Position numbers and translations under genes: made by a program. The notes below the pieces were generated by a model. The model was not told the DNA's origin, did no database searches, and saw nothing but the letters and a program-made list of their open reading frames with translations. From the NCBI GenBank assembly GCA_025526935.1, contig JAHLKD010000090.1, forward strand, positions 1-64,000: a DNA stretch of 64,000 nucleotides, in the 5' to 3' direction. Shown here piece by piece: positions 34,401 to 45,300 of this stretch (position 1 is the stretch's first letter; each line of letters begins with the position of its first letter). This DNA comes from Cladochytrium replicatum. Taxonomy: Eukaryota; Chytridiomycota; Chytridiomycetes; Cladochytriales; Cladochytriaceae.

Positions 34401-35457
34401 GATATCCCTGGAAATACTCTCTGTGGTCAATGACAACTTTGACGAGTCCTTGCTTCATCCCAGCGAGAGTGTCAAGTGTTGGACCAACTGCAATGACGGA
34501 GATGTTTTGGGCATTCATTGCGGCAACCAGATCGGTAGATCCGACACCAAAAAGCACAGTGGACATCAACGAGCGAGGTGATATGATAGTGTTTGGGAAT
34601 GGTGTCAGCTTGAGTCTTCTCATGATCGCCTGTCGAGCCGTATCAACGCGAGTATTATCAAAGTCGATGTACTCTTCAAGAGTCCCATTGCCCGGCTGCA
34701 ACTCCTTCAACGCATTCCGTGCGCCAGCGCACAAATTGTCGGTTCCTTCATCATTTCCTGACCACGGGTTGAGACAGAGAACGTATGCACTAGAACTCAA
34801 CCCCCCCATAGACTGCAAAGCCCTGTTCATAAGATCATGGGGTTCATCAAATGAAGCAGGAAAATGTCTTCACTTACTTAAGCCCCTGATATCCTGAATC
34901 AGTTGCATTTGGCCCAATATATCCGAGCATGTTGCCTAACGAGGACGCTCGATCTTGGCCGCTCATGACTCCGATCACGGAGATGTTGGGGTACGAGTTC
35001 ATCGCCACTTGCAGTGCACCGTTAGCTGGTGACCTTGGCGATGGCAGCGTCGTGATAATGGTTCCACGGAAACCTTCCGACGTTGCGCCAACCAGATCGT
35101 CCGCTTGAGTTTGTTTTGATGCTCCCTTTAGGAAAGCACAACGTCGTTTCAGTGAATTGTTTATGGACAGTGACACCAACTGACCTGCCCAATCTGTATT
35201 ATGAGATTGTAGCACCTGGCGGCAGCTTGCGCTCCAGCAATTAGCGCTTGCATCTCATCACTTCCTAGGCCGTTCGAGGTGGTAAGGCGAACGGCTAGTT
35301 TCAGTCGATTAAAACATGGACAGTAGTTGTTTTTGTGCCAAGGAACTTCCACGGGAACCATTGACGATATCGAGGTGGCATACTGTCCCATCACCTCCCC
35401 ATGGTAAATTAAAGATCCAGCCAAGAGAGTAAGTGCGTAGTAGAAGCATTTCTTCAT
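31447..35457 (-). CDS. Class C-type GPCR with tandem periplasmic-binding-protein domains and PH-like tail
   Basis: The nine-exon model complement(join(31447..31893,31947..32522,32581..32668,32724..32908,32959..33413,33463..33547,33610..34822,34878..35125,35185..35457)) is in frame throughout and gives 1,189 residues. Introns are 49-62 nt. A signal peptide (MKKCFYYALTLLAGSLIYHG) precedes two successive sugar-binding-type PBP domains: the first with ISVIGVMSGQD, then DHREYFQGYLAVVQAQL, and the second with GVPIVGVNTRGP, then QHEYVQGYLPVVLHKLY. Seven hydrophobic helices follow (GVIALVTLLAIPILAGMVVL to LKAILMIYPTMFGFSILFG), then a PH-like C-terminus (LIARWELRLGVLYDANLIIL to FTSEEHFLKWSSIL). The layout suggests a surface receptor for a small ligand such as a sugar, signalling through G proteins. 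Ligand and coupling are unknown. Confidence 0.8.
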
Positions 35458-35733
35458 CTTCTCTACGAAACTGTGAGAGTTGAGTTGGATGTACCAATCG
35501 ATGAGAAATATCCATGTCTCCAATCAATAACCATCAAAGTAACTTCAACAATAGCATTATTAATGTGTAACAGATTGTATATTTGCATTAACGCATTTAT
35601 GCGTACTGAAAGTACAGAAAAAAGTACAAGAACATGTGGCATTTAGCAAAACAAAAACTTTGAAAGGCAAAAACGTTGAAAACGCTCTAAGGCAGAAGAG
35701 AAGCGAAGAAAGCAACATGTAAACAATACAAGC
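35458..35733. other. Intergenic, GPCR promoter and repeat-gene 3' end
   Basis: This is 276 bp between two minus-strand genes. TGTATATTTGCATTAACGCA near 35575-35595 may be a promoter element for the GPCR. No other feature is seen. Confidence 0.3.
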
Positions 35734-38700
35734 TTACGCTCGCTCACGTCGATGGTAGATAGGGGTGGAATTTGCTTCACCTTGAACAGCAGGAGTGGTA
35801 GTTTTCCACCGAATACACTTGCGCTTTCGGGTGGTTGGTGTCGCAGCTTCACCTTCAACATTTCCATTACCATATCCACCATATCCGCCAGTAGGTGTCG
35901 TATTCTCACCCTCGACATTACCACCATACCCGTAACCTTCGTGTGAAGTTGGTGTAGCACCAGCGCCTTCGACATCTCCGCCTTGCTTGGTGCAAGGGGT
36001 AGTAGTCGGAGCTGAGCTTTCTCCTTCAACGTCCCCACCGTGACCGTAATCACCGGTCGGAGTGGAGTTTCCTCCCTCGACGTCTCCACCGTATCCATAG
36101 CCTTCAGTGGCAGTAGAAGTTTCAACCTCGCCTTCGACACCGCCAGGTTTTGTGCAAGGCGTACTGGCAGGTGCACTGGCCTCCCCCTCAACACCGCCCG
36201 GAGTAGTCGCGTACCCTCCGTTCCCACCAGGAGTCGAATTCTCTCCTTCAACAGCGCCAGTGGTAGTGCACGGGGTGGTTGTCGCAGCTGACGTCTCGCC
36301 TTTGACAGCGCCTGTTGTCAATGTTACGTACCCGCCTCCAATTACTGAAGTCGTCGAGCTGCCACCTTCGACATTACCAGAAATGGTCGTCCCATAGCCA
36401 CCACCAATAGGAGTTGAAGCTGAAGCCTCGCCCTCAACTGTTCCAGTGGTGACAGTACCGTATCCAACATCTGACGTGGGAGCAGATGTGCTGGTTGTTT
36501 CTGCAGAAACCTCGGTGCTCGATGTCTCTGCCACAATTACTGGGGACGTTACCAGCGATGTTGCGGGAGAGGGTTCTAGCGATGTTGCGGGAGAGGGTTC
36601 TTCGCCAGTGACGATGGGAGTGGTGGGGTAGGACGAATCATCGGTGATTCCTGTCGAGACGTCGGTGTCGGTTGCAACATCAGTGGTACTCTCAGCGCCC
36701 GCAACTTCGGTGGTGGAGGTCAAAGTATCGGTAACACTTGGAAGATCGGTAGTTGAACTCTCAGTAGCTTCACCGGTGACGGTGGCCGAAGGTTCTTCGC
36801 CGGTGACGACAGGAGTGGTTTGGTTGGACGAATCATCGGTGATTCCTGTCGAGACGTCGGTGTCGGTTGCAACATCAGTGGTACTCTCAGCGCCCGCAAC
36901 TTCGGTGGTGGAGGTCAAAGTATCGGTAACACTTCGAAGGTCGGTAGTTGAACTCTCAGTAGCTTCACCGGTGACGGTGGCCGATGGTTCTTCGCCGGTG
37001 ACGACAGGAGTGGTTGGGTTGGACGAATCATCGGTGATTCCTGTCGAGACGTCGGTGTCGGTTGCAACATCAGTGGTACTCTCAGCGCCCGCAACTTCGG
37101 TGGTGGAGGTCAAAGTATCGGTAACACTTGGAAGGTCGGTAGTTGAACTCTCAGTAGCTTCACCGGTGACGGTGGCCGATGGTTCTTCTCCGGTGACGAC
37201 CGGAGTGGTTGGGTTGGACGAATCATCGGTGATTCCTGTTGAGACGTCGGTGCCGGTTGCAACATCAGTGGTACTCTCAGCGCCCTCAACTTCGGTGGTG
37301 GAGGTCAAAGTATCGGTAACACTTGGAACATCGGTAGTTGAACTCTCAGTAACTTCACCGGTGACCGTGGCCGATGGTTCTTCGCCGGTGACCACAGGAG
37401 TAGTTGGGCTGGACGAATCATCCGTAATAACTGTCGAGACGTCGGTGCCGGTTGCAACATCAGTCGTGGTAATCTCAGTGCCTGATACAACAATGGTGGT
37501 AGCTGAAGTGGACTCATTGCCTAGTAGGTCTGTAGAAATGGTCGGATAGCCGTCCGTTGAGGTGGGGGTGGTGGACTGCGGGAAATCACTGGTTCCGGTA
37601 GCAACATCAGTACCACTCGTCACATCGATGGAAGAAATATCACTCGCAGTCGCGGCCGACTCAGTGGAGCTTGCGATTTCGCTGGAGCTGGAGTCGGTAC
37701 CAGTCGGAACTCCCGTGGTGGCTGTTTCGGTTCCAACAACGTTGGTGGAAACGATTTCGGTGGTAGAAGCGCCAGTACCCGATGTAGATGCATCAGTGCT
37801 TGTTGCGACCGCAGTCGTCGTAGTTTCCGTGCCGATCACTGTGCCGGTTGAGGTGGTGCAGTCAGAAGTTGAGCTGCTCGTACCAGCTGGTGAGTCGGTG
37901 GTTGAAGAGACATCGGTTGAAGGCACAGTAGTTGCCCCAGATTCAGTGCTGGTTGCTCCAGATTCAGTACCGGTAGCTCCAGATTCAGTGCCTATTGCTC
38001 CAGATTCAGTGCTGGTTGCTCCAGATTCAGCGCTGGTTGACGTTGTTTCCACTCCAGTCGATGTTGAATCGGTAGCAGTCGTTCCCGCAGCTGCTCTTCC
38101 GGTGGATGTCTCAGTAGCCAGAGTAGAAGAGATTTCTGTTGTCGAGGAAGAGATGTCGCCGCTAGTTTCAGCAGCCACGGTTCCACTGGATGTATGAGCA
38201 ACAACTTCAGAAGAGGACTCTGTTACGACGCCGCCGGACGTGATTCCCTCAGTTACTGAATCAGTGGATGAACCAGCAGGAGTTGTGACTGTGCTCGAGA
38301 TTTCAGGGTAAGCATTCGTAGTCGAGGAACTGATTGCTGAGTCAGTCGTCCCAACAGCGGTTTCCGCTGAATGTAATTCAGTCGTCGCAGCTGTAATGGC
38401 AGTTGTTGCAATAGTAGAGATTTCAGGATAGCCAACGGTGGTCGAAGAACTAATTGTCGCATCAGTCGACAATAAAGTCGTCTCAGTTGAATGGAAATCA
38501 GTTGTGGCCGTTGTAGAGGATTCTGCTTCGTTGCTAGCGGATGTAAAGCTTGACGATCCTCCATCGGTAGCTCCCGCAACGGAGCTTGTGGTTTCCCCTG
38601 TTGTCGTACTGGTCTTCAGGTCTGCGGCATCAGTAGTTGAGATGATCACGCCGACAGAGGAAGATTCCACATTGGTAGTTATGCTGGTGGTGGCCAACGT

Positions 38701-39007
38701 GTTAGTTTTCGAAGTGGTTGAGGTTGTGCTTTTGGTCTTCTCCGTCGTGATAGTTTTAGATTTGGTTGTTTTGGATGTACCTAAAGAAGGAAACATGAGA
38801 AACGCTTCAATGGCTGGCTGATTGCTTGTGCTCACCTCCGTGTCCACCACCTCCGTATCCACCTCCGTAACCGCCGCCGTAACCACCTCCGCCATAAGAG
38901 CCTCCATTCCCACCCCGTCGCTCAACATTATTATTGGAGTGAGGGGCAGTCTGGGCGACAGATGCGAGCGAGATAAGCGAGATAAGGAGAACTTGCGTAA
39001 ACTTCAT
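35734..39007 (-). CDS. Large secreted Ser/Thr-rich protein with 65-residue repeats and VEGE-repeat C-terminus
   Basis: The model complement(join(35734..38780,38836..39007)) is in frame and encodes 1,072 residues. The 55-nt intron has GTGAGC and TTTAG ends. Exon 1 holds a signal peptide (MKFTQVLLISLISLASVAQT) and a Gly/Tyr-rich segment (GGYGGGYGGGYGGGGHGG). The middle is Ser/Thr-dense, including five near-identical 65-residue units (TDVSTGITDDSSNPTTPVV). The C-terminal third consists of VEGE/VEGG repeats like those of the gene at 21475, with the basic knot RKRKCIRWK and the end IYHRRERA. It is probably an O-glycosylated wall or matrix component; this is inferred from composition. Plus-strand frames such as 36644-37549 are antisense shadows. 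Confidence 0.85.
36600..37480 (-). repeat. Coding minisatellite, about 4.5-5 units of 195 bp
   Basis: The motif GGTGGCCGA recurs exactly 195 bp apart (36781, 36976, 37171), and flanking sequence of each unit is almost identical. The period equals 65 codons, so copy-number change preserves frame. Outer units are more divergent than the central ones. Confidence 0.85.
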
Positions 39008-39378
39008 CTCAATTGTCTAGTCTAGAAGATTTTGATGATAGCAACCCAACGTGGAAGAGCCTGGCATTTTAAGAGGGGCAACCATTGATGGCGCCATAAG
39101 CCATAACGGCTGTGAGGCTTCCATATGGTACGAGTGTCTGCTTGCAGTCCCTAGCTGTCAAGACCCAGGCGTCCAATCGCCGACGCGAAAACGCGAAACG
39201 CGAGCGTGAGCCACAGCAGCCACAAACTTTGGGTAGGACAGACACCATTTTTTTAAAGCTCTGGATGATGGTGCAAAGATCTGAAACATAGTTGATACAC
39301 TGATGGTATACTTGACATCGAAATTGACCATTTCCACTGTTATCAAAGTGATGATCGGTACAAACAGTCCTCTCGACA

Positions 39379-42300
39379 TCACTCGTCATGTTTTGGAGTG
39401 TACATTGCATCTTTCCTTGCAAGGACAATCCTGCTCGGGGACTTCGGCACAATAATCGGGGCCTTCACAAACCCAGGCCATTTCTCTACGTTTGCAGCTC
39501 CATAAACAAACGCACTTCCTTGTCCAATTTCCAATCCTTCGCCCGCGTTGAGCTTGAATGAACCAGATACTTCTTTGGATTCGGCCGAGCTCCCCACAAC
39601 AATAGTTGCATGGTAAGGTGACGTATTCCGAGAGCCCCGTTTTGCCCCAACATTCTTGCGGGGAAGGTGCGCACGCAGAGGTGTAGTTCCGTCACCTTCA
39701 GAGTCAAGAAGCAGCGTTCCGTTCAGTGTGAAGTAGACAGAGACTCCCGTTTTGTTGCTTTGAATGTCCATCACAAACAAGCATCCAAGCACGTCTCCGG
39801 CCTTCAGTGATTGTTGTTTCGAAAATGGCTTTCCCTTCAACACAACCTCGCCGTTGCTGAATAGACATCAGAATAAAGACAGAAATCGGGCAAATGCTCT
39901 ATACCTTCGGTAGACGCACGAAGACGATTGTTCATCAAAGACGTTCAGCCCATCACTGACCCCAACGGCAATCCATCCGCTAAAACTATTGATAGCCACC
40001 TATACGCTGCAAATGAATAAAGAACGGTGGAAGAGTTGTCGATCAAGAGTACCTCACAGTAATATTGATTTCCTTCAACTCGATCACTGACCATTGACGG
40101 GAGTGGCAGCCAATGGTGGAAAGGATTGATGCTGGTGCAAATGGTCATGCTCTCCATTACCGCAGAAGAACGATATGTCATCTCATTGGAGTACAAGTCC
40201 AGCTTATCCATCTTGACAGTTTTGACCATGGGCGAAATCTCAAACGCATGCAACGCGCTGGGATTTTGTGGCAATGTGTATCCCCGCGTATGAAGAATCT
40301 CGAGGATCTCAAACCAGCCTCGTTCAAGTGAGGCAATGATCAACTCGTCGCGGCTCTTTCGCTCCGCCGGTGTAGCAGGCCGTGCTTCTGGTGCAACAAC
40401 GGAAGACTGCTTAAATAGTCTGGGCGAACTCTTGGGGTTTAGTTTGGCAGTCTCTTCTTCCCCAACATTGAATTCATCGCCGTCTTCCCAATCCAAACAG
40501 AAAAGAATGACTTCGGGCAGGTCGCGGTAAATGGCAGCCCCTAGGATCACATCTCCATCGAGTAAGCTCCGTGTGCCAAGATCTCCGGGTGCTTTCTCAA
40601 CGAGCGTTCGCAAGATCGCATCAAGTCCACGGGCAGGGGCGTTAAGGACTGATAGGAACAAGCTTTGTAGTGTTTCCAGACTATCCGGGAGCGGTGCTCC
40701 ATGGTCGAGTAAAAGTCGTACCTCGTAGTGCAGCCCCTGTGACAGTGCTGAGGCGAATGCGTCGTGCAACTCATGTGCGTCGACACCTTTAAGGTTCAGA
40801 TCTGGGGCACACTTGAGCAGGAATCGTACGGCGTCCCATCGATCATGCTGTGCAGCGGCAACTACGCGTTCCTCGAGCTTTCGCCTTTCATTCGCAGCCG
40901 TCGCACCTGCTGCACTCGTCACTGCATTAACCACAGCACCAGCCCGTGTCGTAACAGAGGGGGTTGGATTAGAGTTCAGCTGCCAAATGTTAGCAAGCTT
41001 TGGATCAAGTTGCTCGATCATCTCCAGTTGCGCTCTGCGCGCGGTCTCGTACCAGAACGCCATCAACGGCTGTTGACACGCATTAATGTACAACTTGATG
41101 TCGGGTTTGTTTGAAGCGGTGACGACGAAGTGGAAGTTGGCGAGCTCGTTTTGCATCGACGAGTTCACCCGTGTTTCGGATATCAATACTCCATTCCGGG
41201 TAAAGAACACGGTATTCGCACTCGGCTTTACACCGCATCCAAAGACAAGGTCATCCGAGGCGGTCCAGTCAGCAGCAATCGACCTTTCGTACATGTTCTT
41301 GATCGACCCGTCATCTACATATACCTTTCCGTCAAAGCTTGAATAGCATCATATGTATCAGAACAAGTTTGAAGTGTTTGTGATAAGTGAACTTACCAAT
41401 CCAGGACTGCAAAGTAAGGCTTTATCGGGGTTGTACCAGGTTCCACGTTCGTAACAATTTGCGGGCCAGTAGCCACCCCAATTGCGAGACGACGTCGTCC
41501 GCTGTTCTTCAATGAATCACTTCGAATCTTTCAAGGGATCGCGTCAACAAAATAAAGACAGCAGTAGATAATCAATTCATACCATCATCTCAAAGTAGTG
41601 AATGTAGTCAGACTTTTCCCACATCAGTGTTTTGCTTCTCCGTAGCTTCATCCAATGCGTAATCGGATACTTTGACACTCCACGCCATCCACCGGTGACA
41701 CTATCAGAGCTCTCGAGACTAAAGGCATGTTTATGCTGCCTCTGATCTGCCTCGTCATAAAACACAAAAGTGTGCATAGTTGCTGCATCAACGTTGTTCG
41801 ATCCGTTCGCGCTGGATGCTGATGCGGTGGTTGCGACCTCGGTTGCGGAGGACTGCGAGGATACCGATGTTGGAGTGCCAGCTCTGTCGTCGCTTCCATC
41901 CGTTGATCCATTAGGCACCGGTTGCAACTGCAGTGGAGCATCGATGGGTACAGGAGCAGACACTAGCTTGGCAACTTGCATCCAACCCCACTTCCTTGCA
42001 ACATCCACAGCTGGTACATTATCAAGATCGAGTTCTCGTCCGATAATTGCGAGGGTCTCTTTCGGCAGGACTAGCTTCGTTTGTGCCTCCTCAGTTGGCT
42101 GCCAGCGCGAGGTCAAACCCGCCGCATTCCGCACTCCGTTTGCCATCATTGAAGTCCAAGCTACTGGGGCGGCCACACCAGCCCTCAGCGATGAAAGTCC
42201 GTGCATCTCAAGGATAGAGATACGCCCAGATGCATCAGTCACCGCAACAAGGTCACGTCCACTTGCACCACCATTCGACCCACTTGACGAAGTGGACTTG

Positions 42301-45300
42301 TCCGATGTATTCACAAGAGCTCCAGCGAAGCACCCGGATATGATTTCCCGGGTGAAATTCCACATGCGATACTCCTTGATTAAGTGCGCCTGCGCGACGT
42401 CCCATACTCTCAACGCATTGTCAGTGCAAATCGCTGCGATCAACGAATCGTCACTCATCCATCGGGCAGTGACCGGAACTACATCCAGCTCGGACACGCT
42501 GAGGACAGATTTTGTTGAACCTCCTGGAGAACCAGGGGCCCCGCTGCCAGGGTTATACTTGGAAAGATAATCGGGCGACCTGAGCCTTGCGAATGTCTCG
42601 CGCTCCAAATCCCATATGGAAAATAACCGAGAAGTTCCGATCGCCACTAAGCCATCGTCTAACTCAGGGAACGCAACAACACGCCGTGTGGATGCTTTTC
42701 CAATATTCGCACTCTCTTGCCCTGGAAGAGGGAAGTTGAACGTACTCTTATCCTGAGGTGTATCTCCAAATGACTCTGTGATGATGGTGTTCTCCTGAGA
42801 GTCAAATACGAACGCCGTGTTATCAGCAAGCAGACCAGCAAGTCGGGTACCGGTGTGCGAGAATTTCAGCTCCAGAACTTTTCGACGGAGCAAGCAGAAT
42901 GCATCACTTATCTTCATCCGCGCTTGGCTCGCTTGATGACAGATAAGCACTAACCCAGAGTCGTACCCAATTGCAAGTTTAATGCCTTCATCTGGTACTG
43001 CTGATTTAGGTGTTGTTGGTGAAGGGGAGCCGGCATTCTTTACAGATGAGCTCGATTTGGTCCGTCGCGCAGCCGAAGTAGCGGAAGATGGCAGCCCGGT
43101 AGCTTTCGATGGATCGTACAATGCTACACATGAGACGGTCGCAATTCGACCGTATGTTGCGAGCAGTGGGCCAAGCGAAAGCGGTCCGCGACCAGTTGAG
43201 TCGATTGTCGATACGCTCAGTGTGGTAGTGAACAAGCGCTGCGTATCGGTTGACTTCCGTGTGAATCCCAGACGTTCGCTACTGCTCTCTGTTGGTGGTG
43301 TAATGTGAACGATCGGATTGATCTTCTCGACTCTGCGCGTATTCCACGAGCTCAAGTCGACAGTGTTCAAAACGTTCTTGCACGCAACTGCCAGACTGAG
43401 TGCGTTCGGGCCTGAATTAAGCACCATTGCAGTCGCAGCTTCTTCGCTCGAGATTGGGGCGTTAGTCTGAATTGCAGCTTTGCAAAACTCCATCAATACG
43501 GAATCGACTTCTCCGTCAAACTCATCCACAAAGTTGCCAAGACGAAGTTCATCGAAACCAATGTCACTCGTAACGTGGCTTCCCGACATTGCCAAGTAGT
43601 GCCGTCCTTGGTAAGTCGGCTCCTGGTCCTCGCCAAAGAACCCTGTCCGATCAACAACAACAACTGCACCACTTGTATTCCGCACACGACGTGGACGCGA
43701 TCGTCCCTGCGAATTCCAAGAAAAGTCGTGCGGCGTCATCTCCCAAACTCGTGCGCTTCCATCAGCCGCCGCTGTCATGAGCGTACGACCATCAGGACTC
43801 CAGACTGCTTCAATCACATCTTCTCGATGTCCAACCAAAGTCCGCTTACGTAGAAGTCGGCGCGGACCTCCAACTGACGCGCTCGACTTATCATTCTGGC
43901 CAGAATCAACACCCCATATTCCTACGCTTCCACCTCGCGTAATAAAGGCAACCTCGGTGCCATCTGGAGAAATCGTGGGTAGATGGGTCCGGCAGCGAGT
44001 GTGCAGGCTCGCGGGTCCACCAACAATACTCGGGTTCGGTGTTCCTGGAGCAGGTTGGAGAAGGCCCGCTCCAGGTCCAGGTGTCTGAAGCATCCTCTCC
44101 ATGCCCCAGTGCGATCCGCTCGAGAAGATCCCTTCTACTTCCTTAAAGTAATCACACACGCCTGCCCGACGAAGTGCAGCCCACTCAAGAACGCCGACCA
44201 CATGCCGAGTTTCGCGCTCAATCAGCGCACATCCTTGCTCCCTCAAGTAAATCAACGCAAATCGAGCATCGTGACTGAGTGCCCATACGTGGGCTTGTGC
44301 GGGCCCAACGGTTGGTGAAATCCAGTTCAGCCATCCTGCGCCAGGGGATCCAGCTCCTACACCGTTAGACAGCCCTGCCGTCGCACGAGCTATAGGACCG
44401 AGGTCTGAATCCGTAAGAAGGGCAGTAGATCCAACAGTTCCGACCGCATTCCACTTCTCCGTCTCTACATCCTCTCCCTGCGGTGATTCAACACCAAGTT
44501 CGTCGGGAGCGCTCTGTACCGGGCTATCCTCTCGCTTCTGCAAGTTCACCATTCGAATGCGGTGGGAGTCGCGATACATTTCGTGGAAGGCGAAGAAGGT
44601 TGTCGACGTCGAAGTCAGCAAAAAGTTGGGTCCGACGTTGACTATTCTCGCCTTTGGCGTAGTGCTCCAATCTCCCCCGTTGTAAACGAGTACCTCACAG
44701 GTCTCGATTCGGCTCACCACCTCGCTTTCACTGGGATCTTCAAAATCGACTCCTTCAATAACGACACCCGCTGCGATCCTTCCCCGTGTCGCTTCCCGAA
44801 GCTCCTCGATATCAACATCGTCAGTCTCAAGAAAGTGCGAGACAGCAACCGCAAGCACTTCGCCGTTTCCACCCGCAACCCACTCCAAGCCCATGATATA
44901 CGCAAGTGACGCCGTTCGCGATGGAATGTTCACACACGCCAATCGCTCAAGCGAACTGCTGAACACATGCACTTCTTGCAGCCACCCGACAGCAATACGT
45001 CCATCGCCTTCTCTACTCACCCGAAGTCGGCCAGGGAACGCCTTCAGCAAGTGGGTCTCGTACGTACTCAAGTTCCCAGCCGCCTGGGTCGCAGACATAT
45101 GAATGCCAACGTTCCTGATCTCATCTCTGGTCGCCAATTTCCAAGACCGAACCATTCCATCCGAGTGAAGCGTGTACACAGTGTCTCCCTTCGGATCGCA
45201 ATCCGTCGACACAACGATAGGCGCGGTCGCAAACCGGTTCATCAACGATGCCATGCATCGGGCGTTGAAAGACAGCGGTCTGTTCAACCAGTCCACCCAC

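Noticed and set aside
31447-35457. Frameshifts in the GPCR near 33420, 32935 and 32540
   Set aside because: Each is explained by a 49-58 nt GT-AG intron, and all phases close.
36644-37549. Plus-strand 301-codon open frame across the minisatellite
   Set aside because: It is the antisense of the 195-bp coding repeats; its own product is only the mirrored repeat, without start context, introns or motif.
42982-43308. Plus-strand frames in the NLR gene (also 44562, 45172, 46496)
   Set aside because: All are antisense to exons whose protein shows NACHT and WD40 motifs.
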